Part shown: positions 39,981 to 49,734 of the stretch, piece after piece
Layout: each line of letters begins with the position of its first letter
Position numbering within the stretch: the first letter of the stretch is position 1
Assembly: GCA_000701945.1 (NCBI GenBank)
Contig: JNKE01000016.1
Location: 230,488-294,487 of the forward strand
Origin: Anaerotruncus sp. MC2020
GTDB lineage: Bacteria > Bacillota > Clostridia > Oscillospirales > Ruminococcaceae
Length of the DNA stretch: 64,000 nucleotides
Direction: 5' to 3'
Program-made: the position numbers and the translations under genes
Notes under the pieces: model-generated
Told to the model about the DNA's origin: nothing
The model's database searches: none
The model's input: the letters and a program-made list of their open reading frames with translations, nothing else

Positions 39981-41162
39981 ATGATGATCACAAAGAAAAA
40001 AACCCCTTTTTTTGTTATAGATAAAGAAATACTGGACGATAATATAAAAAAACTAAAAACAGCTTTAAATGAAGCATGGCCCAATTATATAATCGGTTAT
40101 TCTTACAAAACCAATTCTCTTCTATGGATTATTGACCACCTCAAAAACGCAGGATGCTATGCCGAGGTCGTTTCGGATGACGAATATCAACTGGCTAAAT
40201 CTATTGGTCACGACAACATTGTTTACAATGGTATTGCCAAAAGCAAAGAAACCTTTCTGAAAGCTGTAAGAGATCACAATATTGTCAATATTGATTCAAC
40301 ATATGAAATAGATTGGCTTGATGAACTAAAAGGCGAAGACTGCGAGGTCGGTATTCGTGTGAATTTTGACCTTGAGAGTAAATGCCCGGGACAAACTCAA
40401 TGCGGCACCGCCGGAGAACGCTTTGGTTTCTGCTACGAAAATGGCGATTTGAAAAAAGCTATGGATGCCATCAACTCAAAAGGAGTCAGCATAACAGGAC
40501 TTCATCTGCATAAAAGTTCAAAAACAAGAATGCCTTGCATCTACAGTGCTATTGCTGAGACAGCCATCGAAATAGCTCAGAAATATGAGCTAAAACTCAA
40601 ATATGTAGATATCGGCGGAGGCTTTTTTGGAGGATTGGAGACAAAGCCGCAATTTAACGAATACTTCGATATGATAGCCGAAATATTACGACAGCAGTTT
40701 GACCCTGCGTCTACCGCGCTGATAGTTGAACCGGGTATGGCACTGATAGGTTCTGCAATAGATTATGTTACAACGGTAACAGATATAAAGGCGACAACAA
40801 GAAATACCTTTGTCGTTACAGACGGAAGCCGAATACACATTGATCCGCTAATGACAAAAACATCTTATTTTTATGATATCATACATAAAACCGACGCTGC
40901 CCGTCAGCATATGTTACGGCAGGTCATATGCGGATTTACGTGCATGGAACACGACAGACTCTTTGAAATCGCAGACAGTGAAGAACTGGCGGCTGGAGAT
41001 AGAATAATCTATCATAAAGTCGGAGCATATACAATGTGTCTGTCACCGCTTTTCATCAAAATGTTTCCGGACATCTATGTCAAAGACAAGGATACAATGA
41101 GAATAGTCCGTGAAAAATGGAGTTTCTCAGACTACAAACGTAATTGCTACGGAGAAGAATGA
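39981..41162 (+). CDS. PLP-dependent decarboxylase-like protein (Orn/DAP decarboxylase fold)
   Basis: A 393-residue fold-type III PLP enzyme. The PLP lysine is K43 (YSYKTNS); the phosphate-binding glycine run is VDIGGGFFGG, and the EPGMALIG segment and C-terminal barrel (VICGFTCMEHDRLFE, GAYTMCLSP) match diaminopimelate/ornithine decarboxylases. The cysteine expected in CGFTCMEHD is present. It starts 2 bp after the transferase and stops directly before an ATP-grasp gene, so the two probably act together on an amino acid used to decorate the polysaccharide; that link is inference. True substrate unknown. Confidence 0.8.
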   Translation: MMITKKKTPFFVIDKEILDDNIKKLKTALNEAWPNYIIGYSYKTNSLLWIIDHLKNAGCYAEVVSDDEYQLAKSIGHDNIVYNGIAKSKETFLKAVRDHNIVNIDSTYEIDWLDELKGEDCEVGIRVNFDLESKCPGQTQCGTAGERFGFCYENGDLKKAMDAINSKGVSITGLHLHKSSKTRMPCIYSAIAETAIEIAQKYELKLKYVDIGGGFFGGLETKPQFNEYFDMIAEILRQQFDPASTALIVEPGMALIGSAIDYVTTVTDIKATTRNTFVVTDGSRIHIDPLMTKTSYFYDIIHKTDAARQHMLRQVICGFTCMEHDRLFEIADSEELAAGDRIIYHKVGAYTMCLSPLFIKMFPDIYVKDKDTMRIVREKWSFSDYKRNCYGEE

Positions 41163-42152
41163 ATGAACGTATTGATTCTTGCAGCAGGCACCCGAAATAA
41201 GGTCGTGCAGTATTTCAGGAAAGCATTTGAAAATGAAGGTAATGTTATTGCTGCCGATGCAAGCAAATTGGCTCCTGCTATCTATGATGCCGATAAATAC
41301 TACATTGTTCCGCCTATAACAGCGGACGGATATATTGATACTATCCTTGAAATATGCAAAAAAGAAAAAATTGACGGTGTGCTGAGCCTTATTGACCCCG
41401 AGCTAAGTCTTCTTGCTGAAAACTCGGAAAAATTCAAAGCAGTTGGCGCAACTGTGATAGGCAGCTCATACGCGCTTTGTGAAATGTCTCTTGACAAGAT
41501 GAAGATGTATGAGTGGTTAACCGCGCACGGTTATCGCTGTGCAAGGTCGTGGAAAGATAAAAACGAGTTTTACAAAGCTGCCGATGCGGGCGAGGTAAAA
41601 TATCCCGTGTTCGTGAAGCCGCACAAAGGCTCGGCAAGCATAAGCATATCCAAGGTCTGCGACAAAGAAAGCATTGACGTCCTGTTCGCTCACGAAGACG
41701 GACTTATGATACAGGAGTATCTCGACGGACAGGAAATAGGCGCAGATGTATACGTCGATATCATCTCGGGTGAAGTCGTTTCAGTGTTCACCAAGAAAAA
41801 GTTGAAAATGCGCGCAGGCGAGACAGATAAGGCTGTCAGCTTCAAGGATGACCGCTTGTTTGCATTGATTGAGAAGTTCGTCATTGAGGCAGGCTTCAGT
41901 GGACAAGTCGATATAGACATATTTGAAATCGACGGTCAATACTTTATCAGCGAGGTGAATCCTCGCTTTGGCGGAGGCTATCCGCACGCCTATGAATGCG
42001 GCTGTGACCACATGAAGCTGATACTTGAAAACCTCAGGGGTAATGCCAACAAAAAAAATATCGGCAATTACGAAGAAGGCGTATATATGATGAAGTATAA
42101 TGAGATCATGATGAGGAAAGACATAGATGAAAAGAATACTTGTATTGGCTAA
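41163..42152 (+). CDS. ATP-grasp ligase
   Basis: A 329-residue ATP-grasp enzyme resembling carbamoyl-phosphate-synthase large-subunit domains. The ATP-binding YPVFVKPHKGSASISISKV and QEYLDGQEIGADVYVDI segments and the metal site ISEVNPRFGGGYPHAYE are present. ATP-grasp enzymes join a carboxylate to an amine, thiol or similar through an acyl phosphate. Paired with the PLP decarboxylase-like gene, it may attach or activate an amino acid on a sugar. Its 3' end overlaps the next glycosyltransferase by 26 nt. Confidence 0.85.
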   Translation: MNVLILAAGTRNKVVQYFRKAFENEGNVIAADASKLAPAIYDADKYYIVPPITADGYIDTILEICKKEKIDGVLSLIDPELSLLAENSEKFKAVGATVIGSSYALCEMSLDKMKMYEWLTAHGYRCARSWKDKNEFYKAADAGEVKYPVFVKPHKGSASISISKVCDKESIDVLFAHEDGLMIQEYLDGQEIGADVYVDIISGEVVSVFTKKKLKMRAGETDKAVSFKDDRLFALIEKFVIEAGFSGQVDIDIFEIDGQYFISEVNPRFGGGYPHAYECGCDHMKLILENLRGNANKKNIGNYEEGVYMMKYNEIMMRKDIDEKNTCIG

Positions 42153-43254
42153 TAGCAGCAGCGGAGCTTTTCAATTCCGAAAGGAATTGTTCCAGGCGCT
42201 TATCGCAAAAGGATACTCTGTTGCGTTGTCAAATCCCGATCATGAAAAAACAAAAGAACTAAAAAAAATCGGATGCAAAACTATTACTACTAACATGGAA
42301 CGCCGCGGAGCAAATCCGTTAAAGGATATCCAACTGTTCATGGATTATGTCCGACTGATAAAAAAAGAACGAGCTGATATCGTTCTGACATACACCATCA
42401 AGCCTAACGTATATGGCGGATTCGCCTGTCAGGTAACGGGAACACCATACATTACAAATGTGACGGGACTCGGTACAGCCATCGAAAACGGCGGAATTAT
42501 GCAGCTTCTGACGACAAATCTTTACAAGCTGGGATTAAGAAGAGCAGCCTGCGTTTTCTTCCAGAACAGCAATAACCGACGTTTCTTTATGGAAAGAAAA
42601 CTCATCAGGGCTAAAACGCGATTGATACCCGGCTCAGGAGTAAATACTGCCTTTCATAAGTATGAAGAATTCCCTGACGAAAAAGACGGCGTGCGCTTCC
42701 TTTTTGTCGGAAGGATAATGAAGGACAAAGGCATAGAGGAGCTTCTTTCTGCTTTTGATGTAATACACCGAGAATACCCACTTGTATCACTCGATATCGT
42801 CGGCAGCTTTGACGAGGACTACTCATCCTCACTTGATAAAGCTGTTTGTGAAGGATACGTAAGATATCACGGAAGTCAGGATGACGTTCACAGCTTTTAC
42901 AAGAATACACACTGCGTTGTTCTCCCATCATACCACGAGGGAATGTCCAATGTACTGCTGGAGGGGGCCTCAACAGGCAGACCTGTTATCACGACATTCG
43001 TCCCCGGATGCAAAGAAACATTTGAAGAAGGAAAAACGGGATTTGGCTGTAAGGTCAGAAGTTCCGAAAGCCTTATCGGCGCCCTGCGAGCTTTCATAGC
43101 ACTTTCTAACGAAGAAAAAGCTGCTATGGGCAAGGCAGGACGTAAAAAGGTCGTAAAGGAATTCGAACGCTCAATCATCGTTAAAGCATACTTGAACGAG
43201 ATTGAAAAAATAACAGAAAAAGAGAGTGTTCACCATGTTCACAGACCTGTATGA
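42127..43254 (+). CDS. Glycosyltransferase family 4 protein
   Basis: A 375-residue GT-B enzyme. The donor-side motif FVGRIMKDKGIEELLSAF and the EX7E-like SYHEGMSNVLLEGASTGRPVI are typical of GT4, and the N-terminal part resembles PglA-type transferases (TYTIKPNVYGGFACQVTGTPYITNVTGLG). It probably adds the second sugar to the lipid-linked acceptor. Its start overlaps the ATP-grasp gene and its end overlaps the dehydrogenase, indicating tight coupling. Confidence 0.9.
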   Translation: MKRILVLANSSSGAFQFRKELFQALIAKGYSVALSNPDHEKTKELKKIGCKTITTNMERRGANPLKDIQLFMDYVRLIKKERADIVLTYTIKPNVYGGFACQVTGTPYITNVTGLGTAIENGGIMQLLTTNLYKLGLRRAACVFFQNSNNRRFFMERKLIRAKTRLIPGSGVNTAFHKYEEFPDEKDGVRFLFVGRIMKDKGIEELLSAFDVIHREYPLVSLDIVGSFDEDYSSSLDKAVCEGYVRYHGSQDDVHSFYKNTHCVVLPSYHEGMSNVLLEGASTGRPVITTFVPGCKETFEEGKTGFGCKVRSSESLIGALRAFIALSNEEKAAMGKAGRKKVVKEFERSIIVKAYLNEIEKITEKESVHHVHRPV

Positions 43255-44551
43255 AGATCTAATTAACAAAACAGAGAAGCTGTCACTGATCGGACTCGGC
43301 TATGTCGGAATGCCTATCGCAGTTGCATTTGCCAAAAAGCTCGATGTCATAGGATATGATCTTAATTCTTCAAAGATAGAGCTCTACAGATCAGGCGTTG
43401 ATCCCACGAATGAAGTAGGCAACGAAGCTATCAGAGAGTCCTCAGTTCAGTTCACAGCTGATGAATCAAAGCTACGCGGTGCCAAATTCCACATCGTTGC
43501 AGTACCTACGCCTGTCAACGATGACCATACTCCCGACCTGACGCCCGTCAAGGGAGCAAGCGAAATACTTGGCCGCAATCTGACCAAGGGTTCTGTCGTC
43601 GTTTTCGAATCTACCGTTTATCCCGGTGTGACCGAGGAGATTTGCGTACCCATACTCGAGCGTGAATCGGGACTGAAATGCGGTACGGATTTCAAAATAG
43701 GATACTCTCCCGAAAGGATCAACCCCGGAGATAAAGTTCATAGGCTTGAAACTATAAAAAAGATTGTCTCTGGTATGGACGATGAAGCCCTTGATATTAT
43801 TGCAAAGGTATATGAGCTGGTTGTAGACGCAGGTGTCTACCGCGCGGAGTCGATAAAAGTCGCAGAAGCTGCAAAAGTCATAGAAAACAGTCAACGTGAC
43901 ATCAATATCGCCTTTATGAATGAGCTGTCTATCATTTTCAATAAAATGGGTATTGATACAAAGGCTGTTCTCGAAGCAGCAGGAACAAAGTGGAACTTTC
44001 TCAAGTTTTATCCGGGACTCGTCGGCGGACACTGTATCGGCGTCGACCCCTACTACCTCACCTACAAGGCTGAGATGATGGGCTATCACAGCCAGATAAT
44101 CCTTGCAGGTCGCCGCATCAATGATGATATGGGAAAATATGTCGCTGAGAATTGCGTCAAAAGCCTCATATCCGCAAACAAGTCAGTAAAGGGAGCAAGG
44201 GTAGCGATACTCGGATTTACATTCAAGGAAAACTGTCCCGATACCAGAAATACAAGAATAATCGACATCGTCAATGAGCTAGGAGAGTATGGGATCACTC
44301 CTGTTATAACAGATCCCGAAGCCGATTCAGACGAAGCAAAAAAACTCTACGGTATCGAATTTGAAGATATGAGCACGATCAAAAAAATGGATGCAGTTAT
44401 CATTGCGGTCGCACATTCATGCTTCACTGAACTGACAATGAATGATATCGGAAAGATGTTCGGAGAAGGCAAAAAGGTGCTCCTTGATATAAAGGGCTTA
44501 TTTGACCGCAGAGAATACGAAAAAGCAGGCTATTCATACTGGCGGTTATAA
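43235..44551 (+). CDS. tviB: UDP-N-acetylhexosamine 6-dehydrogenase (TviB/WbpO type)
   Basis: A 438-residue NAD-dependent nucleotide-sugar dehydrogenase. The Rossmann motif GLGYVGMP, VPTPVNDDHTPDLTPV, ESTVYPGVTEE and GYSPERINPGD are present. So are the catalytic-cysteine motif LVGGHCIGVDPYYLT and AAGTKWNFLKFYPG, which is specific to the HexNAc-oxidising TviB/WbpO/WbpA group. It oxidises UDP-GlcNAc or UDP-GalNAc to the uronic acid. The ATG at 43235 is preferred over a GTG 9 nt upstream. The following gene is a matching 4-epimerase, so UDP-GalNAcA is the likely product of the pair. Confidence 0.9.
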   Translation: MFTDLYEDLINKTEKLSLIGLGYVGMPIAVAFAKKLDVIGYDLNSSKIELYRSGVDPTNEVGNEAIRESSVQFTADESKLRGAKFHIVAVPTPVNDDHTPDLTPVKGASEILGRNLTKGSVVVFESTVYPGVTEEICVPILERESGLKCGTDFKIGYSPERINPGDKVHRLETIKKIVSGMDDEALDIIAKVYELVVDAGVYRAESIKVAEAAKVIENSQRDINIAFMNELSIIFNKMGIDTKAVLEAAGTKWNFLKFYPGLVGGHCIGVDPYYLTYKAEMMGYHSQIILAGRRINDDMGKYVAENCVKSLISANKSVKGARVAILGFTFKENCPDTRNTRIIDIVNELGEYGITPVITDPEADSDEAKKLYGIEFEDMSTIKKMDAVIIAVAHSCFTELTMNDIGKMFGEGKKVLLDIKGLFDRREYEKAGYSYWRL

Positions 44552-44567
44552 TTCAGAGGTGGATATA

Positions 44568-45542
44568 ATGAGTTATGAAAACGTGGTTTTCCCTGAAAAG
44601 GCTGTATTTCTCGTAACAGGAGGAGCTGGCTTTATCGGCTCAAATCTGTGCGAGGCAATACTAAAAAAAGGCTGTAAGGTACGCTGCCTTGATGACCTCT
44701 CTACAGGCAAGCAGGAGAATGTAGATATATTTCTCAACGAGCCAAACTACGAGTTCATCAGGGGCGACATAAAAGATCTCGATACCTGCTTGAAAGCCTG
44801 CAAGGGTGTTGATTACGTGCTCAATCAGGCTGCTTGGGGAAGCGTGCCGAGGAGCATCGAAATGCCGCTCTTCTATTGCGCCAACAACATACAGGGAACA
44901 TTAAATATGCTCGAAGCCGCAAGGCAAAACGGAGTAAAAAAGTTTGTATATGCAAGCAGTTCATCCGTATACGGCGATGACCCCGAACTCCCTAAAAATG
45001 AAGGAAGGGAGGGAAATCTCCTATCTCCCTACGCTGTGACAAAACGCGCCGATGAGGAATGGGCTAAGCAGTATACAATGCATTACGGGCTTGACACCTA
45101 CGGTATGAGATATTTCAACGTTTTCGGACGCAGGCAAGACCCGAACGGTGCTTATGCAGCTGTTATCCCGAAATTCATCAAACAGCTGCTGAATGGCGAA
45201 GTTCCGACGATAAACGGTGATGGGAGACAAAGCCGAGATTTCACCTATATTGAAAACGTGATAGAGGCAAATCTCAAAGCCTGTCTCGCTCCGCATGAAG
45301 CCGCAGGTCAGGCTTTCAACATCGCTTTCGGCGGACGCGAATACCTGATAGATATTTATTACGGTCTGACAAAGGCGCTCGGCGTCAATATTGAACCAAA
45401 CTTTGGTCCCGACAGACCAGGAGATATAAAGCACAGCAATGCTGATATTTCCAAGGCCAAACAATTGCTCGGCTACGATCCCGGCTGGAGCTTCCAGCAA
45501 GGTATTAATGAAGCGATTGAATGGTATAAAAGCAACTTGTAA
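44568..45542 (+). CDS. tviC: UDP-N-acetylglucosamine 4-epimerase-like SDR (WbpP/TviC type)
   Basis: A 324-residue extended SDR. Motifs are VTGGAGFIGSNL, LDDLSTGKQENV, the SSSSVYG strand with the catalytic YAVTK, and YFNVFGRRQDPNGAYAAVIPKF with NGDGRQSRDFTYI, a pattern typical of WbpP/TviC epimerases. It interconverts gluco and galacto forms of UDP-HexNAc or the uronic acid derived from it. GAGGTGG precedes the ATG. It works with the dehydrogenase 16 bp upstream. Confidence 0.88.
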   Translation: MSYENVVFPEKAVFLVTGGAGFIGSNLCEAILKKGCKVRCLDDLSTGKQENVDIFLNEPNYEFIRGDIKDLDTCLKACKGVDYVLNQAAWGSVPRSIEMPLFYCANNIQGTLNMLEAARQNGVKKFVYASSSSVYGDDPELPKNEGREGNLLSPYAVTKRADEEWAKQYTMHYGLDTYGMRYFNVFGRRQDPNGAYAAVIPKFIKQLLNGEVPTINGDGRQSRDFTYIENVIEANLKACLAPHEAAGQAFNIAFGGREYLIDIYYGLTKALGVNIEPNFGPDRPGDIKHSNADISKAKQLLGYDPGWSFQQGINEAIEWYKSNL

Positions 45543-45556
45543 AAAGAAGGATTATC

Positions 45557-46291
45557 ATGTATATAATGCGTTTAGACGATGCTGCAGAGAATTGGAAAAA
45601 AGAAAACTGGCATCGAATGCACGATCTTTTATCAAAATATAACATCAAGCCAATAATTGCAATTATTCCGAATAATTCAGATCCCTTCTTGCTATCTTTT
45701 GATAAAGATAAGGAATACTATCCAACAATACACAAATGGCTTAAAGAAGGATGGACCCCTGCTCTTCACGGCTACGATCACGTTCAGGATTCTTTATCCG
45801 GAGGTATCAACCCAGTAAACAAACGCTCGGAATTTGCAGGCAAATCATATTATGAACAATACATAAAAATAACCGAAGGCTACAAGACTTTATCTGACCA
45901 CGGTATCAAAACTAATATATTTGTTGCACCTGCTCACACCTTTGACAAAACGACATTGCAAGCATTGCGCAACAGCAGAAGAATAAGTATTATCAGCGAT
46001 ACTGTTGCAAACGATGTTTATTATTATAATGGGTTATTTTTCGTCCCCCAGCAAAGCGGAGAAGTTAGAGAAATTTTCTTTAAAGTTACAACTTTTTGCT
46101 ACCATCCTAACACCATGTCTGATGAGCAATTTATAAAGCTCGAAAAATTCTTAAAACGGCATTCTAAAGATTTTACAGATATAAAGAAAGTTAAGTTCAA
46201 AAAAAGAAATAAAAACACACTTGACAAAGTGCTTTCAGCACTATACTTTACTAGAATAAAAATCCGTCAGCTTATAAAAAATAACAGGTGA
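45557..46291 (+). CDS. DUF2334-type polysaccharide deacetylase-like protein
   Basis: A 244-residue protein of the NodB-like superfamily. Likely metal ligands are in MRLDDAAE and in ALHGYDHVQDS; a third active-site segment is FVAPAHTFD. DUF2334 proteins are predicted deacetylases. It opens the AT-rich core of the cluster and starts 14 bp after the epimerase. A second DUF2334 gene (51538-52311) is only distantly similar, so they are not recent duplicates. Confidence 0.78.
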   Translation: MYIMRLDDAAENWKKENWHRMHDLLSKYNIKPIIAIIPNNSDPFLLSFDKDKEYYPTIHKWLKEGWTPALHGYDHVQDSLSGGINPVNKRSEFAGKSYYEQYIKITEGYKTLSDHGIKTNIFVAPAHTFDKTTLQALRNSRRISIISDTVANDVYYYNGLFFVPQQSGEVREIFFKVTTFCYHPNTMSDEQFIKLEKFLKRHSKDFTDIKKVKFKKRNKNTLDKVLSALYFTRIKIRQLIKNNR

Positions 46292-46296
46292 TCCAC

Positions 46297-47394
46297 ATGA
46301 GCGAACCTATCAGGATCTTATGCGTCTTTTCAAGCTTGAACAGAGGCGGAGCCGAAACAATGTGTATGAATATCTACAGACACATCGACAAAACCAAAAT
46401 TCAGTTTGATTTTATAAAACATACACATGACGAATGTTCCTTTGAATCCGAAATAAAAGGATTGGGCGGCAGAATAATTGAAGCGCCTCAATATAAGATA
46501 TATAATCACTTATCTTATAGAATGTGGTGGGAACATTTTTTAACCGCCCATCCGGAATATACTATAATACACGCTCACTTCTATACAATAGCATCTGTTT
46601 TCTTTCCTATAGCACTCAAACACAAACGAATTACTATTTGCCATTGTCATAGTACAAATGTTAAAGGCAATCGCATAACCGCTGCAATAAAAAGAAACAT
46701 GATAAAAAAGAATGAACGATATGCACATGTATGCTTTGCGTGCTCAGAAAAATCAGGCGAGTGGCTCTTTCCGCACAGGGAATTCAAGGTTATAAAAAAC
46801 GCCATAGATACAAGTGCGTTTGTTTTTTCAGAGGAAAAAGCAAGAATTGCTCGTAAGGAATTAGATTTAAAAAATGAGTTTATACTTGGTCATGTGGGGA
46901 ATTTTTTACCAGTTAAAAATCACACCTTTTTGATTGACGTCTTCAAATTAATACATGATACAAGACCTGATTCCAAACTGATTATGGTTGGCAGCGGAGA
47001 CAATACTGTTTTTTGGAAAAAAGTCGACGATCTTGGATTGCGTGATTCCGTGATTTTTACAGGGGAAAGAAACGACGTAGAAACCATTATTCAAGCATTT
47101 GATGCATTTGTTTTCCCTTCACTTTCAGAAGGATTGCCTGTCACCATTATCGAAGCCCAAGCTGCAGGACTAAAGTGTTTTTTAAGTGACAGAATCACAC
47201 CAGAAGTTGATTTGACAGGCAGATGCATATTCCTTCCGCTTACCGATCCCCAAATATGGGCTGAATCAATACTTAACACAGATATATCAAAAATAGATAC
47301 ATCTGAACAAATAAAACGCTCCGGTTATGATATTCATACAACAACAAAAAAAATAGAAAAATTTTATCTGAAATTATCAGAAACGGCTCAATAG
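46297..47394 (+). CDS. Glycosyltransferase family 1/4 (EpsF-like)
   Basis: A 365-residue GT-B transferase. The N-terminal RILCVFSSLNRGGAETMCMNIYRHID motif is typical of EpsF-type exopolysaccharide transferases. The C-terminal half shows GHVGNFLPVKNHTFLIDVF and FPSLSEGLPVTIIEAQAAGL, the EX7E donor site. The ATG at 46297 after AGGTGA is preferred to a GTG overlapping the previous stop. Confidence 0.88.
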   Translation: MSEPIRILCVFSSLNRGGAETMCMNIYRHIDKTKIQFDFIKHTHDECSFESEIKGLGGRIIEAPQYKIYNHLSYRMWWEHFLTAHPEYTIIHAHFYTIASVFFPIALKHKRITICHCHSTNVKGNRITAAIKRNMIKKNERYAHVCFACSEKSGEWLFPHREFKVIKNAIDTSAFVFSEEKARIARKELDLKNEFILGHVGNFLPVKNHTFLIDVFKLIHDTRPDSKLIMVGSGDNTVFWKKVDDLGLRDSVIFTGERNDVETIIQAFDAFVFPSLSEGLPVTIIEAQAAGLKCFLSDRITPEVDLTGRCIFLPLTDPQIWAESILNTDISKIDTSEQIKRSGYDIHTTTKKIEKFYLKLSETAQ

Positions 47395-47469
47395 TGTGCA
47401 TAGACTCGGAAACACCATTGAGTTCTAAAATGTTAAGAAAGGAAATCGAGGTATCTTTTCGATCGAAAA

Positions 47470-48549
47470 ATGAAAAAAATTCTTTTTTATATAAACACAC
47501 TCGGATTGGATGGTGCTGAACGAGTAGTCGCTAACCTTTGCAATCAGTTTTCACAGGATGGATTTAATGTCTATCTTGTAACTTCTTTTCCAAAAGCCAA
47601 AGAATACCAAACGAACCCAAGCGTTAATCGATATTACTTGGAAAAAAAAGAAATCGTCACAAATTTCCTAAAGCGCAATTATACAAGAACAAAAAAACTG
47701 CGAAACATTATTAAAACAATAAAGCCAGATGTTGTCGTATCATTTATGGCTGAACCAAACTTCAGAGCAATCACCGCTTGTTTAGGGCTTGCTATCCCTG
47801 TAGTTATATCTGTCAGGAACACCCCTGATAAGGAATACTCAGGAAAAATGAATTACTTTGCGCAAAAAATACTTTTTCCGTTTGCAAGAGGGTACGTTTT
47901 TCAGACTAAAGATGCTCAAGAATGGTTCCCTTCCAGAATACAACAAAAATCCACAATAATACTCAATCAAGTTGATCCTGCTTTTTTTGACACCAAACGT
48001 ACTTCACAAGACTATTATGTCGCTATCGGACGATTAACAAAGCAAAAAAATTATCCTATGATGATAAGCGGATTCAAAAGATTTGTTGATGACAATCCCC
48101 AAGAACAATTATATATTTACAGTGACGGAGAAGAAAAAGAAACGCTTCAAAAAATGATACAAAAATATTCTTTGAAGAAAAACATCAGACTAATGGGAAG
48201 ATCAGAAAGCATCGCTGAAGTATTATCCCATGCAAAAGCATTTATAATGACTTCAGACTATGAAGGAATGCCAAATGTTATGCTTGAAGCTATGGCTGTT
48301 GGATTGCCTATTATCGTAACAGATTGTCCTTGTGGCGGTCCTAGAATGGTCATAAAGAATGGTCAGAATGGTATGCTGATACCTACAAATGATCCACCTG
48401 CGCTATGCTCAGCATTAAACAAAATCAATTCAGACGGCTTATTCAGGGAAAGACTTTCAAATGAAGCGAAAAAATCTGCCGAGCAGTTCAAACCCGAAAT
48501 CATTTATCAGCAATGGAAAGAATACATACTAAGTTTAATTCGAGATTAG
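47470..48549 (+). CDS. Glycosyltransferase family 4
   Basis: A 359-residue GT-B enzyme. Seen are MKKILFYINTLGLDGAERVVANL at the N-terminus, AIGRLTKQKNYPMMISGFKRF and MTSDYEGMPNVMLEAMAVGLPIIVTDCPCGG with the catalytic glutamates. It lies 75 bp after the previous transferase with no terminator between them. AT-rich codon use like its neighbours. Confidence 0.9.
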   Translation: MKKILFYINTLGLDGAERVVANLCNQFSQDGFNVYLVTSFPKAKEYQTNPSVNRYYLEKKEIVTNFLKRNYTRTKKLRNIIKTIKPDVVVSFMAEPNFRAITACLGLAIPVVISVRNTPDKEYSGKMNYFAQKILFPFARGYVFQTKDAQEWFPSRIQQKSTIILNQVDPAFFDTKRTSQDYYVAIGRLTKQKNYPMMISGFKRFVDDNPQEQLYIYSDGEEKETLQKMIQKYSLKKNIRLMGRSESIAEVLSHAKAFIMTSDYEGMPNVMLEAMAVGLPIIVTDCPCGGPRMVIKNGQNGMLIPTNDPPALCSALNKINSDGLFRERLSNEAKKSAEQFKPEIIYQQWKEYILSLIRD

Positions 48550-48606
48550 TAAACATGGATGACGAAAAAGCAGTCGAAAGTTTTTTATTGAATTTAGGTG
48601 GTAGAA

Positions 48607-49734
48607 TTGAAAAAGAACATTGCTCAGTTTATTGGCACTATCCAAGATGGAGGAGCTGAAACGCTTGTCAAGGATTATGCCTTAATGCTCGACAAAAAAA
48701 AGATAAATAATATAATTATTGTTTATCGGAGAAATCCGAATTCTGCTAATGAAAAAAAAATGGTTGAGCAAGGCGTAAAGATTATTCCTATTTATAAGAG
48801 CAGTCTTACTATGGTAACCGCACTGCAAAAGTTCAACTATTGGTGGCTAACGCCATACAGACTAAAAAGGATACTAAAAAATGAAAATATAGATGTTCTT
48901 CATATTCATATGGCTTTGTTGAATAAAGTTGCAAAAATATCCAAATCCATAAGAAATATAAAACTCTTTTACACCTGTCATAGCATTCCTGAAAGATATT
49001 TATCTCCATCAAAAATGAAGAAAGAGTATCGTGCCGCAAAAAAACTAATCCAAAATAATAACCTTAGAATAATATCGCTTCACGATGATATGAAAAAAGA
49101 AATTGATGCTCTTTTCAACATAAAAAACACTGTGGTTATAAAAAACGGTATTGATTTCAAGCGCTTTTTATCAGTTAAAGATGATAAACTGACCGTTCGT
49201 TCTGATATAGGTATCCCCTTGGACAGCTTTGTATTGGGTCATGTGGGTAGGTTTAATGCTATTAAGAATCATCAGTTCCTTATCAGTATTTTTAAAGAAG
49301 CTTATAAAAAAAATCCGAATGCTTTTTTGCTAATGATAGGTGACGGTAATTTGAAGTCACAAATCGAAACAGAATTATGTAAATATGGGTTAAACGATCA
49401 TTTCTTGATCCTTTCTCACAGAGCGGATATCCCCAGACTTTTAAAAGCGATGGATGTATTTGTATTTCCGTCTTTAGCCGAAGGACTCGGAATTGCTTTA
49501 ATAGAAGCGCAGGTATCCGGCCTTAAATGTGTAGCATCCGATACTATCCCACAGGAAGCATTTAAAACAGAATCAGCAATTCCAATGAGCTTAAAAAAAG
49601 CACCTTCTGAATGGTGCAATGCTATCTTTGATAATTCTGTCAAACACACACCACACGGAAATATCGCGGATTATGATATGAACAATGAAATAAAGAAATT
49701 AGAAATGCTTTACTTGGGTGAATACGATGACTAA
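48607..49734 (+). CDS. Glycosyltransferase family 4
   Basis: A GT-B enzyme of 375 residues from the TTG at 48607, which is spaced 5 nt from AGGTGG and gives the usual MKKN start; a GTG 9 nt upstream overlaps that site. Motifs are FIGTIQDGGAETLVKDYA, GHVGRFNAIKNHQFLISIF and FPSLAEGLGIALIEAQVSGLKCV. Its architecture is close to the transferase at 46297-47394. It overlaps the flippase start by 8 nt. Confidence 0.88.
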   Translation: MKKNIAQFIGTIQDGGAETLVKDYALMLDKKKINNIIIVYRRNPNSANEKKMVEQGVKIIPIYKSSLTMVTALQKFNYWWLTPYRLKRILKNENIDVLHIHMALLNKVAKISKSIRNIKLFYTCHSIPERYLSPSKMKKEYRAAKKLIQNNNLRIISLHDDMKKEIDALFNIKNTVVIKNGIDFKRFLSVKDDKLTVRSDIGIPLDSFVLGHVGRFNAIKNHQFLISIFKEAYKKNPNAFLLMIGDGNLKSQIETELCKYGLNDHFLILSHRADIPRLLKAMDVFVFPSLAEGLGIALIEAQVSGLKCVASDTIPQEAFKTESAIPMSLKKAPSEWCNAIFDNSVKHTPHGNIADYDMNNEIKKLEMLYLGEYDD

